A stretch of DNA of 64,000 nucleotides from Cylindrotheca closterium. Its lineage: Eukaryota; Bacillariophyta; Bacillariophyceae; Bacillariales; Bacillariaceae. The notes below the pieces were generated by a model that saw only the letters and a list, made by a program, of their open reading frames with translations, had not been told where the DNA came from and did not search any database. The DNA lies in contig CAKOGP040001557.1 in assembly GCA_933822405.4 (NCBI GenBank), forward strand, positions 310,001 through 374,000, given 5' to 3'. The position numbers were made by a program, and so were the translations under genes. Positions 42,558 through 53,689 of the stretch are shown piece after piece. The stretch's first letter is position 1. Each line of letters begins with the position of its first letter.

Positions 42558-44177
42558 TTATCCAGCAGCCGCCTTGGCACGCCATTTCCGAACAAAGGAC
42601 TGTACTTGTTCGGCATAGGGGAACTTGATGAATAATTGATTCCGTCCTGCGTTACTCCAAGCGTGAGCTTGGTGTTCCATGGTGTACGATTGAACGGCAT
42701 GGAATTCTCCATCCAATACACATTGATGCATAAAGACTTCATTCCATTCCACGCGATGTCGTTCGCGATCCCATAGGTACACTTGATCCACCACATTGGA
42801 AGGAATCGGGGATGTTGTGTTGTCTCTCAGCTTGGGATGAACATGTTTTTCCAAAAACCGCAAGATTTGATGAGCTTGAATGCCCAACGCAAAGGCCCCC
42901 TTGATGGAATCCCTCGTGATAGCCATAAAGACAACGTTGGGAAGTCGACGAATCGTTTGTACCTCACAAAACAATCCCAACATACTGACATGAAGTTCCG
43001 ATGTCGTGTAGGCACATAACTGAAAGTTGGTTTGGACAATAATGGCCAAGTGACTCGAATCGCTGGGATATGGATGCGCCAATGCCGAATCCAGTGCCTT
43101 GGACGACCAAGACCACATTCCACCACCACCGCCACGCTTACCAGATTTGGAAGAAGAGGAAGCCTCCGCTCCGCCCACCAATTGCATGGCAATTCGTGTG
43201 GGATAAAATACGGATTTCTTTCCAACCTTTTTGACGTACAAGAGTCCAAATAGGGCCAAATCTCGAACAATGCGTCTTCCATCCTTGGACAATACTGCGG
43301 AAGCATAACACTCTCCAAATTTGGCATAACTCAAACAAAGCAAGACCAACAGTGCTTCTCGCTTGAAAACTACCGCCTTTTCATTTCCTTGTCGCTCAAT
43401 ACTCTGGAGGTATTGAAGCACAAAATGCCAAACTTGTTGGGTACTATCTTGCAGCATGAAATCGTATCCCTTGCGAGTAATCACCAAGGGAGCTTCCTCA
43501 GGATCCCCTCGATATTCAGGATCCGGCTGCATGAGCTTGGTCTCCAACAGAAAATGAGAAATGGCAGGATTCGGTTGAACGTCCAGATTGGGAGTTCCTA
43601 CTAGATAATGTAATACGGCATCCCATTGCGATTGAGTGTATCGTTCCAAATCTTCCTGCGTCATGGCTGGAAATTTGACTGGTTTTCCTTCGACTGCCGA
43701 CGCTTCTTGTTCCATTACCTCCACTTGGGCAGGCGTCAATGGACTCCACGGCGAGGTATCCATCGAATGTAAGGCTGCCTTGTATCCCTGAAAGAATTCG
43801 TCCGTCAGTTGAATAGCGGCATCATCGTCTGCCGGTTGCTTCAAAATGGCCCATTTGACCATTTCCATAATCTGTTTGTGGCCCCAGTACTTTTTGCCGC
43901 ACCAAATGTTTACCAAATTGCGCGGAAAGGAGCCCCCGCAGCATATCAGTCGGACGACCACTTGTTGCGACGTCATGGGCAATTCTTGCAAGACGGCTCG
44001 ACAAACATAACGGCCTCGAGTCGGATCCAAATACAGTTGAGAAAGAGATTCTTTGGACAGTGAGGTTTGCAAGTAAGCCATGACTCCAGAAGCCTTGGAA
44101 GCCGCGTCATCGTCTTTCATCTTGCGCTTTTTGGAAGGCGATACCTTTTGTTCCTCAGATGAAGCAGCGGAAGCCAT
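42558..44177 (-). CDS. GTF2H4: TFIIH core subunit p52/Tfb2
   Basis: 539 aa (human p52 462, yeast Tfb2 513). Subunit of the TFIIH core that anchors and activates XPB in nucleotide excision repair and transcription start. A Lys-rich N terminus (SPSKKRKMKDDDAASK) precedes the family domain: SGVMAYLQTSLSKESLSQLY, LYLDPTRGRYVCRAVLQELP, CGGSFPRNLVNIW. The middle has EALLVLLCLSYAKFGECYAS and FGLLYVKKVGKKSVFYPTRI. The late region LAIIVQTNFQLCAYTTSELH and NVVFMAITRDSIKGAF, then ILRFLEKHVHP, is strongly conserved in p52. Divergent from the SET-like gene. Confidence 0.9.
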   Translation of the reverse strand: MASAASSEEQKVSPSKKRKMKDDDAASKASGVMAYLQTSLSKESLSQLYLDPTRGRYVCRAVLQELPMTSQQVVVRLICCGGSFPRNLVNIWCGKKYWGHKQIMEMVKWAILKQPADDDAAIQLTDEFFQGYKAALHSMDTSPWSPLTPAQVEVMEQEASAVEGKPVKFPAMTQEDLERYTQSQWDAVLHYLVGTPNLDVQPNPAISHFLLETKLMQPDPEYRGDPEEAPLVITRKGYDFMLQDSTQQVWHFVLQYLQSIERQGNEKAVVFKREALLVLLCLSYAKFGECYASAVLSKDGRRIVRDLALFGLLYVKKVGKKSVFYPTRIAMQLVGGAEASSSSKSGKRGGGGGMWSWSSKALDSALAHPYPSDSSHLAIIVQTNFQLCAYTTSELHVSMLGLFCEVQTIRRLPNVVFMAITRDSIKGAFALGIQAHQILRFLEKHVHPKLRDNTTSPIPSNVVDQVYLWDRERHRVEWNEVFMHQCVLDGEFHAVQSYTMEHQAHAWSNAGRNQLFIKFPYAEQVQSFVRKWRAKAAAG

Positions 44178-44470
44178 GTTTGCCAGTTAGTTTTGTTGAC
44201 ACCGCACTATATATGCAGTGTTATTTTTATTATGGAAACGTGGGATGATGATGATGATCTGATGCTGCTGAATTTGAGTCGACTTAGTCCACACAATGGA
44301 TTCAATCGACTACTGTAGGTACATCGTCATCATCATTGTGAGTATAATACAAGGCTGCCATCTATATTGCTGTGCTTCAATGGCGGGGTTTCGTGGCATA
44401 GAGTGAACTCATTATTTGACATCAGCAGCAGCAGCAGCAACAACAACAAGAACAAGAACAAGAAAGCGAA
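44178..44470. promoter_or_regulatory. Divergent promoter region, p52 / SET-like gene
   Basis: 293 bp between start codons. It carries GATGATGATGATGAT (about 44245) and a CAG/CAA repeat leader (44425-44462) just before the SET-like ATG. No defined transcription-factor site is claimed. Confidence 0.35.
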
Positions 44471-47400
44471 ATGGGAGAGGATGCTAATTTGATGGAGGAC
44501 TCAACGAAGGTGAATGAAAATGATAATGATGAGGATGAGGATGTACATGAAACAATAAATCAGCATGAAACCTCTTCCAAAGACGGTCCATCCAGGGATC
44601 CCAAATTTATCTCTCCTTCCCAATCAGATTACCAGCGCAAGGACAATGGAATAATAAAGGGTTATGGAACAATAAAAGACCTATCAGGTTCTGTGTTCAA
44701 TCCGTTTTCATTCTTGACATCCTCAGAAGAGTCCAGCGACGACGGCAATTCCACAGAAAATCCAGCCAACCAAACAAATCGACTCAGAAATGGGAAAAGA
44801 GCCAGTCTTGTTCATTCCAAAGTTGACGCCTCGTCGAGGTCCAAGAATGGTATCACGAAATCCAATGAAGAAAGCACTATCAATTCGACAAACCCGCCCG
44901 CAACCAAACGAATAAGTACACGGACAGGGCCTCTGAATCCGACAAACAAGAACACCAGCGGTGAAGCTAACACAGCGAGACGAAATGGAAACAAACAAAT
45001 ACGTGAAGCTAGCCCAAATGGTACCAAGGAACGACTACCAAAAACAACAACGAAGTCAGTTCGGTCTTCTTCTAAAACAAGGAGAAATACGGAAGCAATA
45101 ATAAGGAAACAACCCGTCAATGGAAAAACAAAAGGAAAGCTAAAGGACCCACCATTGTATTCCACAGGGGCTTCTAGGAGTAGTAAACGGAGGAATGGTG
45201 GCAAGGATGATAATGACTGTCACGATCATGACACTTCCAACACTGCTGGATCGTCGTCGTCGTCGTCGTCGTCGTCAAGTGCTGACGAAAATATAGCACG
45301 TGTGCCATTGCATACTGCTACCTCTACCCAAGAAGACCATAAAGAAAGAGAGGTATTAAGTCAGAAGTGGACAAGAGACTTGGACAAATGCCAAACCAAG
45401 AAACTCCATAGTCGCCAGTCCAAAACTGCAGACACACAATCAAGTCCAAGAATCCGCAAAGTGGATGATTCAGATGATGATTCCGATGGAACAGAAAACA
45501 TCGAAAATGAGACTTCAAATGAAGAACAATCCATTGAGAATAAGACTACCACCACCACCACTGCTCCAGCATCGACGTCGAGTTTGAATAATGATGGTGT
45601 TACTGCCGCAGAGAGAACCCCACCACCAGTTGCCACTCCCAGCCCTCTCGAGCCGCTACTAGAAGAGTATAATCCTTTTGGAGATGACGACGGAAGCAGC
45701 ATCAGCAGCAGGGATACTAATGAAAGGGACGACGAAATGCCCAAAACCAGCAAGGTTCGTACAAAGGATCCACAATTTTCGCACTCGCAACAAGGGGAAC
45801 CTCCCAGCCCTTCCGAGCAGCTGGAAGAAGAAGAGGAAGAAGAATACAACCCCTTTGGCGATTCTTGGGGCGATAGTGACAGCAGCGACTACGATGAACA
45901 GCAAAAAGCTCAGATTTCACAAACGAAGAGCAAAAAGCGGACGAGGGAACAACGAGATTCCAATGATGCATCTATCACCACTACCACCACCAAGCCTCCA
46001 CCTACGAAAACGTCCGAGCAGACAAAAGGGACTGCCACAGAGGCACTGGATCGAAATGTCATGGGCTTAGCTTCCACTCTGGTTCCGCAAAGCAATGGCA
46101 TCAAGTGCACCCGTTCACTGGCAACTGCTGGTAATCTCAAATTCGTACGACGAGGAGGAATTGAGGACGACTCTGCTACTAATGGTGGCATGCTTGTGCT
46201 CTTGTCATTGTTGACCAACCAGAAACATTGCATTCTGAATGCTCAGCAGTCAAAAGAACTCGACCAGTGGATATTGAAAAAGGCTAAATACCGGGCGGCA
46301 TTGGAGCGAGAGGTGTCAAATACAAATATTGAACGTACGTATCTTCCTCATTTCTTATTCTGTGTATAATACTGGTGAAGAGTATTCGTCTAACGCAATT
46401 GATTTCAATAGATTGGCAAATCATCTCCAATGACGCCCGGAGGGTTGCGTCTCTGCTGGTTCCAACCTCAGAGCAAGACTTGGTACAACAACGAATTTTC
46501 TCAGAAGCCGAGCGACGATTGTATGGGACATTTGTCATTCGGACGATACAAGAATTCTTGAAGAATCACGAAATTTCCATTGATGAAATCAACCACAGAC
46601 GACAGAGCTACATGGAAAGTGAGGCCAAGAACACAGAGGGTTTGGGCGATGGACAAACTTCTCCAGAAAGTGGCCAATCGGGTTGGTGCGACCTTGAGAG
46701 TCAGCTTTTGGAACATGGATACTGCGCCGAATGGATCGATAAGGATGGAAAGAAGTTATGCGTGTTTGGTACCGTAACGGAATACGTCCCCACCCATGCG
46801 AATGACGATGACGAAGACAAGGAGAAAAAGGGAGAATACTTGACGATCGAATACGCGGAACAGTCCAGATCCCTTCTGAATAACAACCACACACAAATTA
46901 AAAACTTGAGCATTCTTGACATCCAACCAGTGAATATTGCTCGAGCCTGGGGTGGCTGCCTATTATACCAAGAGAAGCAAGGCAGAATGCAGGCCGTGAA
47001 CGATGGAAGCAGCATACCACTCCCAATCTATTCGCCAATTCCAAATTGCCAGGAGACTATTCAAAGAGCACCGTTTCCACTTTGTTGGAGAGTTCCTGAT
47101 TTGTATACCCGAGCTACCATTTGGCAAAAATCGGCACCCAACATGCCATGTTTGTGCCTGCAATATTCCGGTTTTCAGCTGGAATTCACCGTCCGGCCTT
47201 CTACCATTCCAAATAGCGGAAATGGGGTATTCTTATCCATTACAAGTCTTTTGCATCCACCATTATGCACGGCAACAACAACAACAACAACAACAGCATC
47301 AATCAGTGGCATACAGCACCATAAGAAGAACCTTCCAGTATTTTCACTGGCACCAGGAGAAGTCTTGGATATCGGCGTCTACGCTCCATTGACCTCCCAA

Positions 47401-48420
47401 GACGAAACTCCTGACTATATCATGTTGGTGAGAAGCTTTTTGCAAAGTTTTTGGTGCGATTCGTACAGTATGAATAGCCGGAGCAACGAAGCGGTCTTTG
47501 ACATTACCCACGGCCGCGGGGAACTAATCCCAGAAGCCAAGCAATCCATCCTTCCCTTTGTGAATGAACGAAACGATTGGGAGACGAACCGTGCGGAAAT
47601 TGAATTGATGGAGGATCCACAGGGCGCCTTTCATTACGTGTTGGGGTATCGCTGTGATGACAATGACAACAATGACGACGATGAGAATGACAGTGATACT
47701 AATGACGCCCATGACCTTCCATTCCGGCAATTGGCCGACGGCGAACCACGAGAAGTTTTTGTGGACTATGGAGCTCAGTACGAAATGGTCCGACTTCATC
47801 AGGGATATCCACGGATCCCCATGACAGAAGAAGAACGGAAACAAAAGTTGGACGAAGACGAACGGGAGAAATTGGATTTGATGTTTGAGTTTTCGGCCAA
47901 AAAGTTACAAAAGGTGATATGCTATTTGCACGATTTTGTAAGGAACACCATGGAAACCCTTGAGAAGCGTCAGAATCGCAACAACAATATTCGGGAACGC
48001 GCCCTGGCGGCCATTATTGTCTTGCAAGCCCGGAGTGAACAGCTGCGCCCGGAAGTGGTGGTGGGGAGTCACCACCATCATTCTCCCATGGATCATGATG
48101 AAATCAATAATAATAGAAGGGAAAATCGTCTGCGACAAAGAAAGGAACACGTATGCTACAACCTTTCAAAGACCAACTATGATGTTGACGATATTATGGA
48201 TGACATGACCAAAGAGGATTGGGACACTGTGGATAGCCAACTGCAATCGATTGTCGAAACAATCCTTCCAGGTTCATCATTGGCTTTGTTGTTATCCTCG
48301 TTACCGCAGCAAGCGGCCATCAATGACGGCTCCTTGTTGGGCATGGCGTGTTCCATTGTCGCATCACAAGTACGAAAAAGCTCGGATGATTTGCTGGAAA
48401 GCGAATATATTGAGTTTTGA
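44471..48420 (+). CDS. Large protein with disordered N-terminal half and SET-like C-terminal half
   Basis: Predicted 1,290 aa, exons 44471-46334 and 46412-48420 (GTACGT...CAATAG, joining as I-E-H-W). Residues 1-570 are low-complexity: Ser/Asn/Lys/Thr-rich with a poly-Ser run encoded by TCG repeats near 45250. Two EEYNPFGD repeats occur in the acidic part. From about residue 560 it is ordered. The C-terminal half has IPNSGNGVFLS and, about 185 residues later, EVFVDYGAQYE. These recall the GxGVF and ExxxDYG ends of a SET methyltransferase domain, but a clear NHxC/NHS motif was not found. Could be a divergent lysine methyltransferase or a dead SET fold. Confidence 0.5.
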
Positions 48421-49143
48421 ATATCACGGTTGGCTGCTACTGTCTGTTGCTGGTGGCGACTAAATACAATGGGGGTTTGCATTTGCATGGGGGTTTGGAT
48501 ATTTTAATACCTATTATACTTCCTACAGTATTGAATTTTATAATATCTATTGCTACTATACAATAGATATTATTAATACGTACTTGTTGCCAACTTTTGG
48601 AGATTTGTAGTTCGATTCTAGTCTAAAATTCAAAACACGTCGTCCTCCTCCAACCAACCTTTTGCAATTTCGGAAGGGTGTCTCATTTACGATTGAAAAT
48701 GCGTTGCTAAAAACAGTACCTACAGTATTGGCATCAACTTGCCACGCCATCTCTTCTTGACGTCACCTATTTGATTCAGGACGTCACCTATCTTATTGAA
48801 TTTCGGCCTCAGAATTCGAATTGATGACGTCAACAGTTCGAAACTGGTCGCATGCGATCGGAGTAATTGGCATGTACTTCAACTGACTCAGTCGATACGA
48901 AAATCTGGTTGGCCATTGGGCTTCTCCGTCTGCTTTTTTTGCGATAACATCCTGTTTCGAATCCGAACTTCTTAGTTTGATAATTTCACCGCCACACCTT
49001 TCACCGCCGCCACCCACACGAACACTCTCAGCTTTTGGCGACAGAAAGCACACAACGTTAAGAAACTTCTGCCAGCAGTACACATCTCTCTGAAACACAA
49101 AACACAAGCAAGCAAACAAACACATACCATAGCAACCCAAACC
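48421..49143. promoter_or_regulatory. Upstream region of the carrier gene with clustered CRE sites
   Basis: 723 bp. Contains TGACGTCA at 48758-48765 and 48825-48832 and GGACGTCA at 48779-48786. The first two sit in the repeated context GACGTCACCTAT. CRE-type TGACGT elements mediate CO2/cAMP control of a carbonic anhydrase promoter in Phaeodactylum; whether they act here is unknown. No gene seen. Confidence 0.55.
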
Positions 49144-50349
49144 ATGGCACAACAATCGCTGAAATCACATCCACATCCACAATTACAAGAAGATACACGA
49201 CAACACCGATTGCAAATTGGTGGTCGTTCTTGGAACAGCAGAACTTTTCTGTTGACGATGATTCTGTCATTGGTTCTTGTTTTCTGTGCGGACCCTGTGG
49301 TTGGCTTCACAAACTCTCCTGTTGCTAGTAATAATGCAATTGGAAGATCCAGCACCATTCCAAGCAGACTTACAAGCACAACTACGGAACTTCACCTTTT
49401 GCTTCCATCTCCATTTCCAGCACTCTTTTCTGGATCCATAGCTGGAGCCATTGGAGTCGGAGTCGCCTATCCATTGGACACCATCAAGACCCGCGCTCAA
49501 GTTATGGCTTCCGAGAAGCCATCCTATAACAAGGCTCCACAAGCAGCAGCTGCAGCAAGTGCTGGCAGTGCAGCTACTCTCGTCCTTGCTCCTCCTCCTC
49601 CAGCTGGAAGCAGCATGATGGATGTGGCCCAATACATTCTCCGAACCGAAGGCCCTGCTGGATTCTTTGCCGGCGTCCAAACCAGCATGGTCGGACAAGC
49701 CATCATCAAGGCGGTCGTCTTTGCCGTCAATGCCTACATGCTGGAATACTTGCATGCCTCTCAGGCCTTGGATGGAAATACCAACTTGCAACTTCTCACA
49801 GCCGCCGCCACGGCAGGCTTTGTGACCTCCTTTTTGGCCGCACCCGTCGATCGCATCAAAGTCCTTTTGCAAGCCGGAAACAACTCGTATGAGGGACGAG
49901 ACGATCAAGCCTTGCAGGCCGTGTTGAGTACCGAAGGATGGAAGGGACTACTGGGAAGAGGCCTCTTGTGCACCATGCTACGAGAGATCCCAGCCTACTC
50001 GCTCTACTTTGGAGTCTATGGTGCCCTCATGCACGATCCATTCTTGACGGAACAGCTGGGAGCCGCGGCACCTCTTGTCTTTGGAGCCACGGCTGGATGT
50101 GCCTGTTGGATACCAATCTATCCCATTGATGTGGTCAAGACGGTGATTCAAAACACGGAAGGAAGTGTGGCTGGTACGAAACAACAGCAGCTCTCGCTGG
50201 TCCAAGTAGCCTCCAAACTGTACCAGGAACATGGTGTGGGTGTCTTTTGGGATGGACTTGCCCCCCGTCTCCTTCGACAGGCCGTCAATCACGCCACCAC
50301 ATTTTCACTCTACGAGATTCTTCTTCATGAAGTCTTTTCCACCGTCTAA
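49144..50349 (+). CDS. Mitochondrial-carrier-family transporter with plastid-type leader, SAM-carrier-like
   Basis: 401 aa, single exon. Three carrier repeats with signatures PLDTIKTRAQ, PVDRIKVLLQ and PIDVVKTVIQ, six membrane segments, and a Pro/Ala-rich insertion in the first matrix loop (AAAASAGSAATLVLAPPPP). The order and GSIAGAIGVGVAYPLDTIK look most like S-adenosylmethionine carriers, but substrate contact residues were not assigned. The N terminus (FLLTMILSLVLVFCADPVVGF) is a signal peptide followed by Phe at the expected plastid-transit position, unusual for a mitochondrial carrier. Plastid-envelope location is inferred. Upstream lies a cluster of CRE-like sites. Confidence 0.75.
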   Translation: MAQQSLKSHPHPQLQEDTRQHRLQIGGRSWNSRTFLLTMILSLVLVFCADPVVGFTNSPVASNNAIGRSSTIPSRLTSTTTELHLLLPSPFPALFSGSIAGAIGVGVAYPLDTIKTRAQVMASEKPSYNKAPQAAAAASAGSAATLVLAPPPPAGSSMMDVAQYILRTEGPAGFFAGVQTSMVGQAIIKAVVFAVNAYMLEYLHASQALDGNTNLQLLTAAATAGFVTSFLAAPVDRIKVLLQAGNNSYEGRDDQALQAVLSTEGWKGLLGRGLLCTMLREIPAYSLYFGVYGALMHDPFLTEQLGAAAPLVFGATAGCACWIPIYPIDVVKTVIQNTEGSVAGTKQQQLSLVQVASKLYQEHGVGVFWDGLAPRLLRQAVNHATTFSLYEILLHEVFSTV

Positions 50350-51201
50350 TTGGTGGTGGTGGTGGATGCATGGATGGAGTTCTTGCGCAAAAAGACAAAT
50401 CATGAGTGAACACAGTCCGCAAAAGTCAGCAATCATGTACACACATGGATCAATGTCTCCAAAGATGTGTGTGAGAGAATATGTAGTACATCACAGTCTC
50501 AACACCACATTCTGCGATTGCACATCAAGAAGACAGTAGTTTTGTTCCAATAGGGACACTGCGTGGAAAGCAAACCATCAGGAACAGAAGAACTGGTATT
50601 ATTGTGCCAGTAAATACTACGAGGACATGCCATGGCGCATGCGAGCAGACCAACAATTTTGAAAATAACAATCACAAACCACACAAGCTACAAATGTTGG
50701 TGTTATTGTTGTTGTATCATTAGATGATAATTTAGATAAATACATGTATTTAGTTTAGGATAATAAATAAATAACTCTTTTTTTTAAATTTAAAAAAGCT
50801 GTAATGGCAAGGAAGGGCTTGAATCAAAAGTAAACTCCTACCTCAATCCATTCTAACACAAGCATATATCACCTCCAGAATGCACGAAGGAAGTAAGCTA
50901 AGATGTGCCAATGTAGAAGAGTGAGTGCGCAATGTTTTGTTTTCATGATTGATTCTGGTAGAACAACATGAATGATCTGGAAAAAACACCGGAAAAGAGT
51001 TGCCATCTTCATGGGGGATGAGAAGTGGTAAGATATGTGGAGTGCCACTGCGCACATCAGTGTAAAATAGTAGAGCAGGGAAAAAGTAAAGATTGGGGAG
51101 AAAAACTGGGCCGTCAGTTCCTCCTCTTATTAGCGCAAATTGAAATGAGAAACCGTATGGTTGTTGCATCATCAACAGCGTTATGGTATTGCATATTTTA
51201 A
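50350..51201. other. Convergent intergenic region
   Basis: 852 bp between the 3' ends of the carrier and the FKBP gene. GGTGGTGGTGGTGGATG near 50351 and AT-rich sequence around 50700-50800. No gene or RNA recognised. Confidence 0.4.
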
Positions 51202-51918
51202 TCATTGAGTTCGTTTGCCATATAGCTTGATATCCATGACAATGTCTGGTTGATAAGGGATCCGTGGGTTGCAGTAGAACTGATACCATCGTTGGTATCC
51301 TCCATCTGAATTGCTCTTTGGTGGAATCGGACCAATGTCTTGACCTTCCACACACTTGGGAGATGATTCCGAAAGGATGGATTCGTATCCAAGCTTGGCC
51401 GGAATCACAACACGACGGATGCCTCCAGGTAACATTGGAGGAACTTCTCCATCTTTTGTCCCAATAATCGCTTCTTCAATGCCTGGAATGGTGCTGCCAT
51501 CACCTAGTTTCCAGCGGTAAGGAGTCCCCTTATCCTTGGTGGTATAAATCTGAGGTTGGCGACCTACTGTAGAAGCCATGGAATAGTCGATGGATACCGA
51601 TGCGCCATTCTGAACTGGTTGACCACTCCCCATTTTAGCATCGGCCCATTTCAAACCCGAAGCCGCAGTCTGCAGGGGTAATCCATTGGGACCAGCAGCC
51701 TTCGCTTCATCAGTGATGCTAAGAAACAGAACTGCAGCAGCTGAATAAGGGATTGCAGTGATTGCCGACCTTCGGGAAACTTGTTGCACAATCGTGCCAG
51801 TATTTTCCGGCAAGGGAGGTTTTCGATGAAGAAGACCCGTGGAAGGGCCAAGGCATGATAACAGCACCAAAACTGCGACAAGCATATTCATGTTTCCAGG
51901 AGTCTTTACGCTCGGCAT
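51202..51918 (-). CDS. FKBP-type prolyl isomerase, probable thylakoid lumen
   Basis: 238 aa. Signal peptide (MLVAVLVLLSCLGPSTGL), transit region, then a twin-arginine signal (SRRSAITAIPYSAAAVLFLS, ending AKA before AG). This is a three-step leader to the thylakoid lumen. The FKBP domain starts at about residue 80 (GLPLQTAASGLKWADAKMGS) with the usual VSIDYS strand, GDGSTIPGIEEAIIG, and MLPGGIRRVVIPAKLGY. A C-terminal insertion with Cys, Gly and Tyr (SSPKCVEGQDIGPIPPKSNS) precedes the last strand DIVMDIKLYG. Family role: cis-trans isomerisation of Xaa-Pro in folding lumenal proteins; some lumen FKBPs are inactive chaperones. Confidence 0.85.
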   Translation of the reverse strand: MPSVKTPGNMNMLVAVLVLLSCLGPSTGLLHRKPPLPENTGTIVQQVSRRSAITAIPYSAAAVLFLSITDEAKAAGPNGLPLQTAASGLKWADAKMGSGQPVQNGASVSIDYSMASTVGRQPQIYTTKDKGTPYRWKLGDGSTIPGIEEAIIGTKDGEVPPMLPGGIRRVVIPAKLGYESILSESSPKCVEGQDIGPIPPKSNSDGGYQRWYQFYCNPRIPYQPDIVMDIKLYGKRTQ

Positions 51919-52339
51919 TCCAAACCGCTTTTGCTTCCGCGAGTCTACTCAGGTGTGTTCGTGGAGTCTTAAAAATTGATGTTTGGTATTTGTGTGAACA
52001 GGACATAATGTCCCACTTTTACATAATGGGAAAATGAATTCCGAATCCTGTTGGGACTGAGTTATATAAAGCAACTGTTCGACGAACAAAGCCCAAGGGA
52101 ATGTCGATGAGAACCGCCTCATGTGCACCCCGTATGAAACTTACGGAGGCGCTTCCATTCCTGCCGGCACCCATTCTAATTCGCCAGTCATTCATATATT
52201 TTTTGGTCATAGCACAAAATTATTCTTGTTCACTCCACGCTCACAATTTCTCCCCAACGGACGGAAAAAGGCATCACATCAAATCACAATCACTACAACA
52301 AGAAACAAGAAGAGGTAACAACAAGCACAACACAACATA
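51919..52339. promoter_or_regulatory. Divergent region upstream of FKBP and basic paralog 1
   Basis: 421 bp. CTCACAAT at 52240-52247, 100 bp before the paralog 1 ATG. This leader is repeated with changes at 53275-53400 before paralog 2. Confidence 0.45.
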
Positions 52340-52603
52340 ATGACAGTATACAGAAGCAAAGAATCCGTCAAAAGCCTCAAGGCAAAAATAATAGCGAAAT
52401 CTCTCAACAAGAAGACAAGTGCTGGTGCAGCAACACCAGCAGCTGAAGCGATTCGAATGATGGTAAAGCATGCCCCTATGAAACGAAGAAAGCAACTTCG
52501 TAGAGGATCGAAAACAGCTTACATGCTATGTAACGACTGCTCAATAGTTGCTCAAGCGAATGCTATTCTGCAGGGGTCAATGGAAGTCATTGAGAATGAA
52601 TAA
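52340..52603 (+). CDS. Small basic protein, paralog 1
   Basis: 87 aa, not recognised. No signal peptide. Starts MTVYRSKESVKSLKAK; a strongly basic patch APMKRRKQLRRGSKTAYML sits in the middle and could bind nucleic acid or serve as a nuclear signal. The tail is variable and contains two Cys (YMLCNDCS). Paralog 2 lies 1,062 bp downstream. Conservation of the start and basic patch, with faster change elsewhere, supports real coding. Confidence 0.6.
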   Translation: MTVYRSKESVKSLKAKIIAKSLNKKTSAGAATPAAEAIRMMVKHAPMKRRKQLRRGSKTAYMLCNDCSIVAQANAILQGSMEVIENE

Positions 52604-53401
52604 GTTTCAGTCTTACATTCAACAAGACTGAAACTTCAACCTATGCTACCACGACTGCTGACCCAGCGAAAGAGCACTGATTATTGTGGGAGGTAGAATC
52701 TCTATATTGACACCATTGAGAGCCTACGGCTTGATCATGGTGGCTGAAACGACGATACCAAACCTCAAATGTATACTATATTCGCTCTGAATCCTGTTGC
52801 CTTCCGTGACAGGCCAAGACGAGTAACTTTGATAGAAGACATAGAACGATATATTTTCATAGATAAACATAACGTTTATAATTCATTCTATAGATTGATG
52901 ATTACCTAGTTTCATGTGATTTCTGCCATTGTAGCCGAATTTGAACTCATTTCGTTGGAAAAGAACATTGCAATACGTGCGCACAAGCTGCTGCAACTAG
53001 ACCTTATTCTGTTCATGTTTAGAGAACGTTTGGGTGCTGCTGACTGGGAAATTTCTGGGCTCAAAAGAATCAAATTTAAAACCCGTACCGGTGCACGAAT
53101 AAGCGTTTCATTTTAAAAGCTGCGACTCAAATGGCATTGGAGCTGACGATAACCTTTTCCAGTCAGTCTGCTTAAAAACAATATTCGGTCACTGACAACT
53201 TTTTCCAGGGTAGTTTCGCTAGAAAAATCCTGGCACTTATCACTGGGGACAGTGACTCTCCTGGTCGGAGACTTTTTTGTTCACTCACATCGCTCACAAT
53301 TCCTCCAAACACAATTTCAACAAACGAAACAGACATCACATCACAATCACTGTAACAAGAAAACTCTAGGTAACCACAATAAACACAACAAACACGATAG
53401 A
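52604..53401. repeat. Spacer; diverged unit of a 1.06-kb tandem array
   Basis: 798 bp. Stretches are matched downstream of paralog 2, for example CTGCTGACCCAGCGAAAGAGC (52659) against CTGCTGATCCGGCCAAAGAGC (53704), and AATCCTGTTGCCTTCCGTGACAG against the same near 53867. CTCACAAT at 53293-53300 lies 102-109 bp before paralog 2. Confidence 0.55.
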
Positions 53402-53689
53402 ATGACAGTATACAGAAGCAAAGAATCCGTCAAAAGCCTCAAAGCAAAAATGATAGCGAGATCTCTCAACAAGGAGACAAGCACTGCACCCCAAGTAGAA
53501 GCATTTCGAATGATGCCGAAGTATGCCCCTATGAAACGAAGAAAACAACTTCGAAGAGGCTCGAAAACCGCTTACATGCTTTTTAATGATTGCTCTTTAG
53601 TAGCAGCACAGGCCCAGGAGATTGTGCAGAGGCCAAGGAAGTCATTGGGAACGAATAAGTTATTGCAGTCTTACATGCAACAGGGCTGA
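53402..53689 (+). CDS. Small basic protein, paralog 2
   Basis: 95 aa, homologous to the 87-aa protein at 52340 (same MTVYRSKESVKSLKAK start and same MKRRKQLRRGSKTAYML patch). The Cys before the second Cys is replaced by Phe (YMLFNDCS), and the C terminus is longer (RPRKSLGTNKLLQSYMQQG). Upstream in-frame sequence exists to 53252, but the ATG at 53402 matches the start of paralog 1. Function unknown. Confidence 0.6.
   Translation: MTVYRSKESVKSLKAKMIARSLNKETSTAPQVEAFRMMPKYAPMKRRKQLRRGSKTAYMLFNDCSLVAAQAQEIVQRPRKSLGTNKLLQSYMQQG

Noticed and set aside
48608..48620. GTTCGATTC resembling a tRNA B box
   Set aside because: No matching A box or cloverleaf could be built around it by eye.
49267..49908. 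213-codon minus-strand frame across the carrier
   Set aside because: Antisense shadow of the carrier coding sequence.
53252..53401. N-terminal extension of small basic paralog 2
   Set aside because: Paralog 1 has no equivalent; the region aligns with its non-coding leader.
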